Shown here piece after piece: positions 28,046 through 37,322 of a stretch of 64,000 nt of DNA. Both the position numbers and the translations under genes were made by a program. Source of the DNA: OFTM382 sp964352615 (GTDB taxonomy: Bacteria > Planctomycetota > Phycisphaerae > Phycisphaerales > UBA1924). The stretch's first letter is position 1, and each line of letters opens with the position of its first letter. The notes beneath the pieces were generated by a model, which made no database searches, was not told the DNA's origin, and saw only the letters and a list, made by a program, of their open reading frames with translations. The DNA lies in the NCBI GenBank assembly GCA_964352615.1, contig CAYGSG010000002.1:1-64000 (forward strand). The letters are read 5' to 3'.

Positions 28046-30235
28046 ATGCGCGATGCAAACCATTCGTTGTTCGAGGCGATGGAGCCGAGGCTGGTCTTCA
28101 GCAGCCCGTTTGCGAGCTTTGGACTGGTGGCGGCGCCCGCGTTCGGCGGCGGGCTGGGCGTGGAGGTCTGGAACACCGAGGGCGTGCTGAGCGATGAGGG
28201 CGAGGTGACCGAGGGCCGGGTTTGGGTGGACGGTTCGGGTGGGCGACGCTCGGAGAGCGACTCGCTGTGGTACGACCGCATCACCAAGCTCGACGGCGAC
28301 AGCCGGCAGAAGCGCGCCCCGGACCACGCGTTTTTCTCGGAGAACCCGCTCGAAACCAACGGCAGCCAGTTCCTGTTCAGCGATGGGTACCCGGCGGGCT
28401 GGTGGTTCGCGGAGAACGCTTCAGATTCTGAAGAAGTCGAGCTGATGGCGGAGATCGTCGAGAACCCTTCGCAGAGCGCGTTCGACGGCATGTACCACTA
28501 CTCGGTGATGGGCTACGACTTCTCCAATGGCACGTTCTACAGCGTGACCGGGACGGTGCGCATCGACACGGGCGATGACGAGGCGGACTGGGACGAGGAG
28601 ATCGGCCTGATGCCGCGCTCGCGTTCGACCCTCGATGGGATCAGCGGGGACGCGCTGGTGTCGGATGATGGCGAGCGGTTCTACCTGAGCGCCGATGGGC
28701 GGTCGATCATCTTCGCGGACCTCGATACAGACGACGGCGCGGTGTACATCGGCATGGGCACGCGGGCTGAGGCGGTGAGCGATGCGCAGGTCGTCGGCGG
28801 TTACAACTGGGTGAGCGGGACGACCGTTGGCGGCGGGGTAGACCTGTCGCAGTACCGGCTCGATTTGTTCGACAACGGCGAGTACAAGATGTTTAACCTC
28901 GACGACTGGGACAGCGGCATCTTTAACGAACTTGGCGAGGGCACCTGGGACCTCGACGGCACCCGGCTGACGATCGACGAGGACGGCACGGCGTTCGAGC
29001 TGCGGTTCAGAGTTGGCGATGATGCGCTGACGCTCGTTCCGGAGCGGGCGTATTCGCTCTTGGCGGGTTCTCAACCGGTGCTCGGGCTTGCGGTGCGTGA
29101 CCTCGCAACGCTGCCCGATGGCAACCCGAATCTGCCGCAAGACGATGTAGTTTTCAGCGTGCCCGGCCCGGTCGAGTTCGCAAGACCCGGGACGTACCAG
29201 CTTGAGAACGATGGGCTGTGGTACGCGATCGACCTGCTCCGGCTGGCGGGCGGTCCTTCGATCACGGGCGAGGTCGAGAGCTGGATCGATACGAACCGCC
29301 TGACCAGCACCGCTGTTGCTGTCACCGGGCAGGGGCTCGCGCTCTACACGGAAAACAACGACCAGACGTGGAGCGTCCGCGTGCTGACGACGGAGATCGC
29401 GGGCGCGGTGGGCATAGCGAGCGAGCTTGAAGTCATGCTCGATCCGGGCGGGCTGGCGCACGTGACGGGCCTGAGCGCGAGCGGCGAGGTGCTGCACTAC
29501 TTCCAGAACGGCGCGACGAACCCGGACGGGTCGGCGGCGTGGGCGTTTGAGAACATCTCGGTCGAAGACCTCGCGCTCGCGGGGCTCGAGACCCCTTCGT
29601 TCACCGGGCTGGTGAGCTACGCGACGAGTTGGGGCGGGCTGAACATTGCGGGGCTTGATTCGGCGGGCTCGATCTGGTCGGTGTGGACCGCTCCGTCGCT
29701 GGCGGGCCGATGGACGGCGAGCGACCTGACCACGGCGTACGGCGCCGAGCCGCTGACGGGCGGGCTGACCGTGTACCTGACCTCGTGGCGCGGGATCAAT
29801 ATCGCAGGCATCGACGCAGCGGGCGAGTTGCAAGTGACGTGGTGGGTGCCATCGTTCGGCGGCGACTGGGCTCAGAACAGCATCACCGAGTTGACGAGCG
29901 GGCCGTCGCTCGACCCCGCCACGGTGACGAGCTATGTGTCGACGTGGGACGGCCTGAACGTCGCGGGGATCGACCTAGCGACGGGCGAATTGACGGTGTA
30001 TTGGTGGTCGCCCGCGCGGACCGAGGCGGGCTGGGCGGTGAGTTCACTGAGCGATGCGCTGCCCAATGGCGCACCGGCGATCGTGGGCGGCCCGCTCGAC
30101 GGGGTCGCGGCCCGCGACGGCAGCCTCAACGTCTTTGGACGATCGGCGGACGACTCGTTTGTGCGGGTCTTCTGGACGCCCGCGGGCGGGGTTTGGGGCT
30201 CTGAAAATCTGTCGACCACCGCGATCCGGCGCTAA
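28046..30235 (+). CDS. LEPR-like secreted protein with C-terminal beta repeats
   Basis: 729 aa beginning MRDANHSLFEAMEPRLVFSS. The EAMEPRLVFS motif is a variant of the LEPR-XLL N-terminal motif of large exported planctomycete proteins. The middle is beta-rich and acidic. The C-terminal part contains at least three repeats of 52-53 residues, each with a (T/S)SW-G(L/I)N(I/V)AG(L/I)D core starting at 29624, 29780 and 29939, resembling blades of a propeller-like carbohydrate- or ligand-binding fold. AAGGAGG precedes the ATG. Role unknown, probably cell-surface. Confidence 0.75.
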   Translation: MRDANHSLFEAMEPRLVFSSPFASFGLVAAPAFGGGLGVEVWNTEGVLSDEGEVTEGRVWVDGSGGRRSESDSLWYDRITKLDGDSRQKRAPDHAFFSENPLETNGSQFLFSDGYPAGWWFAENASDSEEVELMAEIVENPSQSAFDGMYHYSVMGYDFSNGTFYSVTGTVRIDTGDDEADWDEEIGLMPRSRSTLDGISGDALVSDDGERFYLSADGRSIIFADLDTDDGAVYIGMGTRAEAVSDAQVVGGYNWVSGTTVGGGVDLSQYRLDLFDNGEYKMFNLDDWDSGIFNELGEGTWDLDGTRLTIDEDGTAFELRFRVGDDALTLVPERAYSLLAGSQPVLGLAVRDLATLPDGNPNLPQDDVVFSVPGPVEFARPGTYQLENDGLWYAIDLLRLAGGPSITGEVESWIDTNRLTSTAVAVTGQGLALYTENNDQTWSVRVLTTEIAGAVGIASELEVMLDPGGLAHVTGLSASGEVLHYFQNGATNPDGSAAWAFENISVEDLALAGLETPSFTGLVSYATSWGGLNIAGLDSAGSIWSVWTAPSLAGRWTASDLTTAYGAEPLTGGLTVYLTSWRGINIAGIDAAGELQVTWWVPSFGGDWAQNSITELTSGPSLDPATVTSYVSTWDGLNVAGIDLATGELTVYWWSPARTEAGWAVSSLSDALPNGAPAIVGGPLDGVAARDGSLNVFGRSADDSFVRVFWTPAGGVWGSENLSTTAIRR

Positions 30236-30328
30236 GGTCGAAGCGGGCATCGCGTTGGCGAACGGGCTACAGTGTGACCGGATATTTTCTGGCCTGACGG
30301 GAATCGCAAGGCCTGGTACGGAGACCCT

Positions 30329-31333
30329 GTGACGCAGCCACACGCGGAGAGTTCGGTGCTCGGAGGCGCTCGCCCAGCGTCTGAGCCATCGATTGATAGC
30401 CCTTCGGTGCTGCGCGATCTGGTCGCGACCACCAAGCCGGGCATCACGCGGATGGTGACGATCACGGCGCTCGTTGGGCTGGGCTTGGCTGCGGTGCAGG
30501 CAGCGCTGGCGAGCGGGATGCCTGCTGTGGGTTGGCTGGCGGTTGCGGCGTTGAGTGTCGCGGTCGGTACGGCGCTAGCGGCGAGCGGCGCCAACGCGCT
30601 GAACCAGTGGATGGAACGCGGGCCAGACGCGTGCATGAGCCGAACGCAGAAGCGCCCGCTGCCCGCGGGCCGGCTGTCGCCCGCGAGTGTGCTTCGGCTC
30701 GGGGTTGTTCTGGCCTTCGCGGGCTCGGCGCTGCTCTGGGTGCTCTCAGGCTGGGCGCCGGCGATGCTCGCAGCGGTTTGCACCGTTGTCTACACGGCCG
30801 CGTACACGCCATCGAAGAAGGTTACGTCCCTCTCGACGCTTGTTGGGACGATCCCCGGTGCGCTTCCGCCGATGATCGGCTGGTCTGCGGCGACCGGCGG
30901 CGGGCTCGATAGCTTGATCGGCGCGGGCTCGCTCGGCGGCTGGACGCTTGTCGCGCTGATGACCGTCTGGCAGATCCCCCACTTTCTGGCGATCGCGTGG
31001 ATGTACCGCGAGGACTACGAACGGGCCGGCTTTCGGGTGCTTTCCGTGGACGACCCGGGCGGCAAGCGGACCATGCCGGCGATCTGGTGGACGACGCTGC
31101 TGATGGTTGGGGTGACGCTCGTGCCGCTCGCAACCATGCCCGAACTAACCGGTTGGTTGTACGGCGTGGTGGCAGCGATCAGCGGGGTTGCGGTGCTTCG
31201 GTTGGCGCTTCGGCTGTATGGGGAGCGCACCGATGGCAACGCGCGCAGGGTGTTCTTCGCGTCGATCATTCACCTGCCGATCCTGCTGCTGGTGCTGGTC
31301 GCCGATGCCCTGCTGCACGCTTTGATGGCGTAG
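30329..31333 (+). CDS. ctaB: Protoheme IX farnesyltransferase (heme O synthase)
   Basis: 334 aa, polytopic UbiA-family prenyltransferase making heme O for terminal oxidases. The N-terminal TTKPGITRMV and the first Asp-rich region in NALNQWMERGPDACMSRTQKRPLP (equivalent to NxxxDxxxDxxM-R-T-x-x-R-P) are diagnostic, as are YTPSKKVTSLSTLVG and QIPHFLAIAWMYREDY. It starts at GTG 30329. sco follows 80 bases downstream, so the two form a cytochrome-oxidase assembly unit; the oxidase subunits are not in the window. Confidence 0.93.
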   Translation: MTQPHAESSVLGGARPASEPSIDSPSVLRDLVATTKPGITRMVTITALVGLGLAAVQAALASGMPAVGWLAVAALSVAVGTALAASGANALNQWMERGPDACMSRTQKRPLPAGRLSPASVLRLGVVLAFAGSALLWVLSGWAPAMLAAVCTVVYTAAYTPSKKVTSLSTLVGTIPGALPPMIGWSAATGGGLDSLIGAGSLGGWTLVALMTVWQIPHFLAIAWMYREDYERAGFRVLSVDDPGGKRTMPAIWWTTLLMVGVTLVPLATMPELTGWLYGVVAAISGVAVLRLALRLYGERTDGNARRVFFASIIHLPILLLVLVADALLHALMA

Positions 31334-31342
31334 CTCTTGGGG

Positions 31343-31394
31343 CTTGATCTGCGGGTTTGATCTGCGGGTTTGGTCTGCGGGTTTGGTGCTCGCA
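31343..31394. repeat. 13-bp tandem repeat, three to four copies
   Basis: The unit YTTGRTCTGCGGG repeats at 31343, 31356 and 31369, with a decayed copy at 31382. It sits between ctaB and sco just after the ctaB stop. It may be slippage-prone. Confidence 0.75.
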
Positions 31395-31414
31395 AGAAAG
31401 TGGGTGAGCCCTCG

Positions 31415-32158
31415 ATGCCCCGAATCTTCACGGTCCTTGTCATCGCTGCGATGCTCTTTCTCGGAGCCTCGCTGATTGCGTTGTTTACGCTCATGGGCAC
31501 GCGTGCCACGCCGCAGAGCCCAAACCCGACCACCACCGCGAGCGGCGAGGTGCGACTGGCGCGAACGGTGACGGCGTTCGATACCAACAAGCCGCTCGAG
31601 CCGAGCCCGCTGCTCGATGGTTCGGGGCTCGAGGTGCCGGACTTCAGCCTGGTCGATCAAGACGGCCAGAGCGTGGACCAACAGGTGTTCGGCGGCGAGG
31701 CCACGGTGATGGCCTTCATCTTCACGCACTGCGAGCTTGCGTGCCCCATCGTGACCGGGCGCATGTACGGCGTGTACCAGAAGGCCGAGGGGCTCGATAC
31801 GCGATTCCTGAGCGTCACCGTGGACCCGACGCGCGACACGCCCAAAGTGCTTACCGAGTACGCGGCGAAGTTCGGAATCGACCACAGCCGGTGGAGGTTC
31901 CTTACGGGCGACTACGCGACGATCGAGAGCATCGCGACGCACGGGCTTAAGTTTGCCATCGACGAGGATCCGAGCGATGACAACCTGATCACGCTCGCTG
32001 ATGGCAGCACGATGCGGAACATTCAGCACCCGACCAAGCTGATTCTCATCGGACCAGACCGGCAAGTGATCGGTATCTACGACCCGTATCTGGCCGCTGA
32101 CTTGGACCTGCTCGGCTCGCGGCTTCGGGCGATTCAGCGCGCCAAGGCTCGCGGTTAG
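31415..32158 (+). CDS. SCO1/SenC family copper chaperone
   Basis: 247 aa with one N-terminal membrane helix (IFTVLVIAAMLFLGASLIAL) and a thioredoxin-like domain facing the periplasm. The copper ligands are C106 and C110 in THCELACPIV (CxxxC) and H205 in NIQHPTKLIL. Family members insert copper into the CuA site of cytochrome c oxidase, consistent with the ctaB gene upstream. The ATG at 31415 gives the expected signal-anchor. The stop overlaps the stop of the convergent peptidase gene by two bases. Confidence 0.92.
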   Translation: MPRIFTVLVIAAMLFLGASLIALFTLMGTRATPQSPNPTTTASGEVRLARTVTAFDTNKPLEPSPLLDGSGLEVPDFSLVDQDGQSVDQQVFGGEATVMAFIFTHCELACPIVTGRMYGVYQKAEGLDTRFLSVTVDPTRDTPKVLTEYAAKFGIDHSRWRFLTGDYATIESIATHGLKFAIDEDPSDDNLITLADGSTMRNIQHPTKLILIGPDRQVIGIYDPYLAADLDLLGSRLRAIQRAKARG

Positions 32159-34665
32159 CGCTCGCCGGAGGCCAGCGGCTCCCCGAGTGTTCGTTGAAAG
32201 AACTCGGCCCGCCTGCGCTTGCCGTAGGGCGACTCGGCCGCCCCGTGCCCGGCACCGGGAATCACGAGCAGCTCGAAGTCTTTGTCAGCCTTGATGAGCG
32301 CATCGACGACCTGCATGGTGCTGGCCGGGTCGACGTTGCGGTCGAGTTCGCCGACGATGAGCAGCAGGTCTCCTTCGAGCCGATGGGCGTTGGTGACGTT
32401 GGACTGCTCGGCGTAGTGCGGGCCGATGGGGTAGCCCATCCACTGCTCGTTCCACCACATTTTGTCGACACGGTTGTCGTGGCAGCCGCAATCGCTGACT
32501 GCGGCGCGGTAGAAATCGCCGTGGGCGAGCAGCGCGCGTGTGGAGCTTTGCCCGCCGGCCGAGCCGCCGTATATTCCGACGCGGGAGAGGTCCATGAACG
32601 GCCGATCGGCGGCCGCCGCCTTGAGCCACGCGATGCGGTCCGGGAAGCCAGAGTCGGCAATGTTTTTGTACGCGACGTCGTGGAACGCCTTGCTGCGCCA
32701 GTTGGTGCCCATGCCATCGATCTGCACGACGATAAACCCCCGCTCGGCAAGTTCGCGATGGCCGTGCCAGACGGACCAGTTCTTGGGCACGAAGTGGCTG
32801 TGCGGCCCTGCGTAGATGTTCTCGATGACCGGGTACCGCAGGGAAGGGTCAAAGTCGCTCGGATAGAAGATGACGCCCCAAATGTCGGTTTCGCCGTCGC
32901 GGGCCTTGGCTACGAACCGTTCGGGCACGGTCCAGTCGCGTTGGAGAAGGAGCGTGTTGTCAGCGCGGGCGAGTTCGGCTATTCGCTCGCCGGTGCTCCA
33001 GTTGCGCAGCTCGGTCACGGGCGGCAGGTCGACCCGGCTGTAGCGGGCGATGTAATACGCGCCGCCGGTCGCACGGTCGATGGTGTGGGCGCCGTCGCCA
33101 TCGGTGAGCACCGTCATCTCGCCGGTATCGATGGCGACGCGGACAAGGTGCGTGTGGTACGGATCTTGATTCGGATGGATGCCAAGCACGCGGAGAAGGA
33201 CGTAGCCCTGTGCCTCATTGACTTCCTCAACGGACCGCACGAGCCAATTGCCTTGGGTCAGCGGCCGAATCACGCTGCCGGTATCGCCGTCGAGCAGATA
33301 GAGATGGTTCCATCCCGTCCGCTGCGACATCCAGAGCACTTGGCCGTCGTTCAACCGGCGATGGTAGATCTTGTTGTGGAAGTCGATGAAGGTTTCGCTC
33401 GTTTCCTCGACGACGGTCCTGCTCTCACCCGTGCGTGCATCGAACTCCATGAGTCGGGCGACCTGATGGCCCCGTTCGTTGGAGAGCAGCCTGAAGCGGT
33501 GCTCATCGATCCAGTGCAGCCGATCGAGCGTTGCGGGCTCTGCGAGCAGCGGTGAATCAATCGCTGTGCCCATGCCCGACTCGATATCGATGACCCATGG
33601 TGTGCGTCGTGCGATCGGGTCGCCGGGCTTGGGGTAGTCGTAGCTATGGAGCACGGGATGGTGCGAGTTGGCGGGGCTTGACTCGATGATGTGGACGCGC
33701 CGGGGCGTGACGCGCGCGACACGCACGGCTGCGACCAACGCGCCATCAGGAGAGAGCTTGGGCGAGGTATAGCCATCGGCCCAGGTGCCGTCAGTTGTGA
33801 GCGGCGATTCACCCTCCGGGCTCATCAATACGATGTTGTGGTCTCGCAGCAGCACACGCGGCCAGGGCCCATCTGGCTTTGGCCCAGATTCGGGCGTCCG
33901 AACAGGTTTCGATTCGTCGGGCTCTGTAACAACCGCGATCGTGGGGAGGCCTTCCCCCACCACTCTCAGCAGTTCGTCGTCGCCCGCGCGGATCGACCAC
34001 ACGTGACCGGCGTACGTCGTCCGCACCATCGAAGCGCGCGCAGCGATACTCTCGTACGGCTTGGCATGGCCATCGGGATCCAGCCAGAACAAGTTAATCG
34101 CGCGATCGGTCTCGTTGCGGATCACGATCGAGGTCGCCGCGCCGTGGCCCGAGGCACCATCTGAAGTGACCCTGGCCCGAAAGGCGGCCGGGACGTTGCC
34201 CGGCATACTGAACGCACCGTCGAGCGAGACAATGGCGGCATTCGCGTGCGAAATCGCGCTCGCGTCGAGCATGGCCACGAGCCCTGTTTCGCTCTCGGCC
34301 TCGGTCGAGGCAAATCGGGTCAACGGCAGTCTGGAGGCCTCGACAGGGCGACCAAGCAACTCCGTGAGTTGGTCGGCGGCCCAAGCGTGATCGAACGCGG
34401 GTTCGATCGATCCGGTCGCAGCATTGCAGACTACAAACCGCCAACCGCTGCCTGCGTCCTGCTGCTTGAACAGCACACGGTTTGGCCCGATCCACTGGAG
34501 GGTTGCCGTGCTGTCGGGCATAGCCCGCTGCCAATGTGAGCGAAGGGCATTGGTCTCGTCGGCGAAAGCCTTGCTGGGCGCTTCCCGATCGTTCTGCGCC
34601 AGCGCGAGAGAAGATGCCGCGCACAGCGCGAAGAGCACGACAAGCCGAACGAGCGTTGAAAGCAT
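32155..34665 (-). CDS. S9 family (DPP IV-like) serine peptidase
   Basis: 836 aa with a signal peptide (VVLFALCAASSLALA), an N-terminal beta-propeller domain (about 60-600) and a C-terminal alpha/beta-hydrolase. The catalytic triad is visible as Ser in YGGSAGGQSS (about 700), Asp in VGELDRNVDP and His in PGAGHGAA. The DPP IV family normally releases dipeptides. A cysteine-rich SDCGCHDNRVDKMWW follows the serine region, common in bacterial S9B members. Probably exported to the periplasm to degrade peptides. Confidence 0.9.
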   Translation of the reverse strand: MLSTLVRLVVLFALCAASSLALAQNDREAPSKAFADETNALRSHWQRAMPDSTATLQWIGPNRVLFKQQDAGSGWRFVVCNAATGSIEPAFDHAWAADQLTELLGRPVEASRLPLTRFASTEAESETGLVAMLDASAISHANAAIVSLDGAFSMPGNVPAAFRARVTSDGASGHGAATSIVIRNETDRAINLFWLDPDGHAKPYESIAARASMVRTTYAGHVWSIRAGDDELLRVVGEGLPTIAVVTEPDESKPVRTPESGPKPDGPWPRVLLRDHNIVLMSPEGESPLTTDGTWADGYTSPKLSPDGALVAAVRVARVTPRRVHIIESSPANSHHPVLHSYDYPKPGDPIARRTPWVIDIESGMGTAIDSPLLAEPATLDRLHWIDEHRFRLLSNERGHQVARLMEFDARTGESRTVVEETSETFIDFHNKIYHRRLNDGQVLWMSQRTGWNHLYLLDGDTGSVIRPLTQGNWLVRSVEEVNEAQGYVLLRVLGIHPNQDPYHTHLVRVAIDTGEMTVLTDGDGAHTIDRATGGAYYIARYSRVDLPPVTELRNWSTGERIAELARADNTLLLQRDWTVPERFVAKARDGETDIWGVIFYPSDFDPSLRYPVIENIYAGPHSHFVPKNWSVWHGHRELAERGFIVVQIDGMGTNWRSKAFHDVAYKNIADSGFPDRIAWLKAAAADRPFMDLSRVGIYGGSAGGQSSTRALLAHGDFYRAAVSDCGCHDNRVDKMWWNEQWMGYPIGPHYAEQSNVTNAHRLEGDLLLIVGELDRNVDPASTMQVVDALIKADKDFELLVIPGAGHGAAESPYGKRRRAEFFQRTLGEPLASGER

Positions 34666-34700
34666 GGACGGAGTCTACCGGTTCGCGTGCCCGGGGCGGG

Positions 34701-35957
34701 TCAGTTCATCCACCACATGTAGCGGAACGCGCCGCGGTCGAACGCGCGTTCGAGGTCCCGCCAGAGGCCGTCGGAGGTGAACTCACCCTCCTCGAGGTAG
34801 GGCTGGGCAGCGGAGCCCTGGATCCAGAGCACAAGATCGAACGGCCGGGGATCGAGGAAGAACCGCTGCACGTTGACGCCCTGTTCGCCGTTGCCCCGCC
34901 AGAACCGGAGGAGGCGTCTGCCATGGAGCATGTCCTCGGTCTCGGAGAGCGTGCGGAGCCAGACGTCTCGCATATCGGCTGTGATGGCCGCGTCCGGGAT
35001 AGCAGCATCGCGCTGGGTGGGGTTTGGTATCCACTCGCGGTCGTCGTCGGTCTCGGCATCAAACCACCGCCACATCTCGTGGGCAAGCGTGATCGTCTCA
35101 AGCAGGTGCGCGCGCGCAGCCGCCATCCGGTCGGGCTCGACGACATCGAAGTTCAAGAGGTGCACGAACGCGATCGCGTCGCTCGCGTCGATGCCCGTGC
35201 CGAATGCGAAGCTCTTGCGCGAGCCCTTGAGGAACTCGAACGGCGTTGCGTTCTTCGAGAAGAACAGATGCCCGGCCCTCTCGAACAGATCGCTCGTGTC
35301 GTGCGCGAGCAGGAACTCCCCTACCGCCATGCAGACGTGGCAGTAGCCGCGGAGCCATGCGACATCACCCCGGTCGAACGCGATCTCGAACTCGTCGGCC
35401 TTCTCTTGCGACGGACGGAAGCGCTGCTGCACCGCTGTGAGCATCCACCAGAGCTGCTCGCGGTCAGAAGCTTCGCCGTCCATGTTCAGGTCGAACCGCG
35501 CGAGACCGATGGGCAGGCGGACCTTGATTTCTTCATCGCCGACGGCTGCGAGTTCTTTCTCTGCGCGCGCCACGGCGTCGATCCAGTCCTGAATCGATGC
35601 TCGAAACTGCTCGTAGCTGATGGGCTTTGGGTCGCCATTGAACCCGATGTTGCGTCCATCGCCGCCTGCACCGACGATCATCGAAGCCTGCACCGGCAGA
35701 TTGAACGCGCCGTGCGTGTACATCCGCTGAACGATCAGTTGGCCCGATTCGAGAAACCGCACCACGCCCAGCGCTGCCTGTGCGTTCGCATCGTTGGGAG
35801 CACCTTTGAGAGCTGCTTCAAGACGATCGGCTGTGGCGGTGAGCGAGGCATCGCCCACCTTGCCGGACCACGAGTCGCGAATAAGCTTGTCAACGCTCTG
35901 CGCGCTAGCGGGCAGGGCGACCAAGAACAGGACGGCGAGGGCGAGTATCGTGCGCAC
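34701..35957 (-). CDS. Exported protein with EF-hand-like motif, unknown function
   Basis: About 418 aa. It starts at GTG 35957, with GGGAG upstream, which gives a signal peptide (TILALAVLFLVALPASAQ); the frame stays open to 36233 but there is no good start there. RFDLNMDGEASDREQ resembles a single EF-hand/dockerin calcium loop. The rest is helical (WIDAVARAEKELAAVG, MWRWFDAETDDDREW). Adjacent to the S9 peptidase on the same strand, 35 bases upstream. Family not recognised. Confidence 0.65.
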   Translation of the reverse strand: MRTILALAVLFLVALPASAQSVDKLIRDSWSGKVGDASLTATADRLEAALKGAPNDANAQAALGVVRFLESGQLIVQRMYTHGAFNLPVQASMIVGAGGDGRNIGFNGDPKPISYEQFRASIQDWIDAVARAEKELAAVGDEEIKVRLPIGLARFDLNMDGEASDREQLWWMLTAVQQRFRPSQEKADEFEIAFDRGDVAWLRGYCHVCMAVGEFLLAHDTSDLFERAGHLFFSKNATPFEFLKGSRKSFAFGTGIDASDAIAFVHLLNFDVVEPDRMAAARAHLLETITLAHEMWRWFDAETDDDREWIPNPTQRDAAIPDAAITADMRDVWLRTLSETEDMLHGRRLLRFWRGNGEQGVNVQRFFLDPRPFDLVLWIQGSAAQPYLEEGEFTSDGLWRDLERAFDRGAFRYMWWMN

Positions 35958-36155
35958 GGCGGGGCTCCCTTTCAATCGGGCCGATGGCGAGCGTTCGGCA
36001 CCGCTTACAGAGTGTACCGCATGGCCTGGAGTTGTCCCGCGAGTATTCAGCGTGCATGAAGAAGCCCTCATGCAGCGAAGGCACAATCGAGCTTGGGGCT
36101 CTAGACTGGCAGAGCTGGCGCGGGTCAGCGTCCATTCATGAAGCGAGAGGAACCA

Positions 36156-36314
36156 ATGGAACTCATCAAGATCATCGCTGCGATTCTGCTGCCCCCGCTG
36201 GGCGTGTTTTTGGAAGTCGGGATCGGCAAGCACTTCTGGATCAACATCCTGCTAACGATCTTTTTCTGGATACCCGGGGTCGCGCACGCCGTGTGGGTGA
36301 TCGCCAAGAAGTGA
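36156..36314 (+). CDS. YqaE/Pmp3 family small membrane protein
   Basis: A 52-aa protein, below the length usually called, with two hydrophobic helices. The sequence fits the YqaE/Pmp3 family: IIAAILLPPLGVFLEVGIG, then FWINILLTIFFWIPGVAHAVW. GAGAGGAA precedes the ATG. Pmp3-type proteins affect membrane potential in eukaryotes, and bacterial homologues are often stress-induced. The TGA overlaps the next ATG (TGATG), so translation is coupled to the DUF4112 protein. Confidence 0.88.
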   Translation: MELIKIIAAILLPPLGVFLEVGIGKHFWINILLTIFFWIPGVAHAVWVIAKK

Positions 36315-36712
36315 TGCCCGGCGAGGATCCATCGCAGCGCGACGCGGACGCCGAAGGGCAGCCCCGGCCCTGGGTGGCGACGTTGGCCAACTGGCTGGAC
36401 ACGCGGTACCGCGTGCCGGGCACGAGTTGGAAGTTCGGGTTTGATGCGTTGATCGGGCTTGTGCCGGTGGCGGGCGACACGCTGACGACGATTGTCGGCT
36501 CAGCGATGCTGATCGAGGCGGTGCGGCTAAAGGTCGGGCCGGCCGTGATCGCGAAGATGGTCGGCAATCTGGCGATCGACTGGGTCGTTGGGCTCGTTCC
36601 CGGCGCGGATCTGGTGCTGGACGTGGCATTCAAAGCACACGCCCGCAACGCGGCGTTGCTTTTAGAGGCTACGCAGAGCGCCGCTGGCGATCCAAAGCCC
36701 GATAACAATTGA
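36314..36712 (+). CDS. DUF4112 domain-containing protein
   Basis: 132 aa. The core WLDTRYRVPGTSWKFGFDAL, IGLVPVAGDTLTTIVG and LVPGADLVLDVAFKAHARN is the DUF4112 pattern: short amphipathic helices with two GLVPxxG(D)xL hairpins, probably membrane-associated. Function of the family is unknown. It is translationally coupled to the YqaE-like gene, which suggests a joint membrane role. Confidence 0.88.
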   Translation: MPGEDPSQRDADAEGQPRPWVATLANWLDTRYRVPGTSWKFGFDALIGLVPVAGDTLTTIVGSAMLIEAVRLKVGPAVIAKMVGNLAIDWVVGLVPGADLVLDVAFKAHARNAALLLEATQSAAGDPKPDNN

Positions 36713-37000
36713 CAACCGGATCGACTGGCTGGGTCCAGGCCTGAGGCCTCTGGCGCTGTCTGGAGCGGGCGTGGCTCGCCCGCGTATGGGCCACAAGCGA
36801 CGTTCACGACCCCGACATAACCATTCCGAGCTAAAGGCAGAGCTTTCGTACCGCCTTTTCCGCGTCGTCAGGCCCATAAAGGCCCGATTCAAGCATCTGG
36901 AAGCGGGTTCACCCAGATGAGTGGAGAACAACCACCAACATTTGTGTAAATATCCGACTCTTTTCTTGACAGCGTTGTTTTTATTGCTCTGTAAGGTTGC
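36713..37000. other. Spacer with hairpins between DUF4112 and the regulator leader
   Basis: About 290 bases with no credible gene. Hairpin-forming stretches near 36745-36763 (CCAGGCCTGAGGCCTCTGG) and around GCGGGC...GCCCGC at about 36766-36783 may end the DUF4112 transcript. AT content rises from about 36940, ahead of the promoter at 36966. Confidence 0.45.
36966..36995 (+). promoter_or_regulatory. Sigma-70-type promoter
   Basis: A perfect TTGACA at 36966-36971, an 18-base AT-rich spacer and TGTAAG at 36990-36995. Transcription would start near 37002, about 320 bases before the sigma-54 activator gene, giving a long leader. Confidence 0.6.
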
Positions 37001-37205
37001 GTAACCCTGCCATCCCGGGTATTACTTGGATGCACGAGGGTTCCCCGGGTCGTCGCACAACCGACCCTGGGCTCCCTTAAGGAGAGACGACCAGACTCAC
37101 CTTTCCGGCCGATGGGGACTAACTCACCCCGCGAGAAGAACTTTGGGGCGTAAACCGATCCGCCCCAGATGGACTCCCGGCTGAAAGTTGTTTGAGGGGT
37201 GCAAC
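37001..37205 (+). other. Candidate structured RNA leader
   Basis: A stretch without a convincing gene but dense in possible hairpins. They include GTAACCC pairing with GGGTATTAC (37001-37025), a long imperfect stem GAGGG..CCC.GGGTCG with CGACCC.GGG..CCCTT (37036-37078), GGGG...CCCC (about 37113-37130) and TGGGGCG with CGCCCCA (37144-37167). GTTGC at 36996 also complements GCAAC at 37201, and CCCT complements AGGG just inside. I match it to no known RNA family. It could be a leader regulator of the activator gene or an independent RNA. Confidence 0.4.
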
Positions 37206-37322
37206 GGTCAACCACGCTCGGCTCGTGTAAAAACGAGCCAGCGTATTTCGGAGTCTGCGGTCCGGAGGAGAGAGGGCGCAGAGTGGGATGGTCGGTGGAG
37301 ACCGGCTGGAGGAGACGAGGAG

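Noticed and set aside
27424..29833. Long minus-strand frames over fumC and the LEPR-like gene
   Set aside because: They are antisense shadows of genes with clear family motifs and contain only Arg/Ala/Ser-rich sequence.
34536..36059. 507-codon plus-strand frame antisense to the EF-hand-like exported protein
   Set aside because: The minus-strand protein has a signal peptide, ribosome site and normal composition; the plus frame does not.
36996..37205. Leader considered as 6S RNA, tmRNA, RNase P RNA or a c-di-GMP riboswitch
   Set aside because: Size and closing complementarity loosely fit 6S RNA, but no conserved core of any of these was found and the 5' strand of the closing stem would precede the predicted start.
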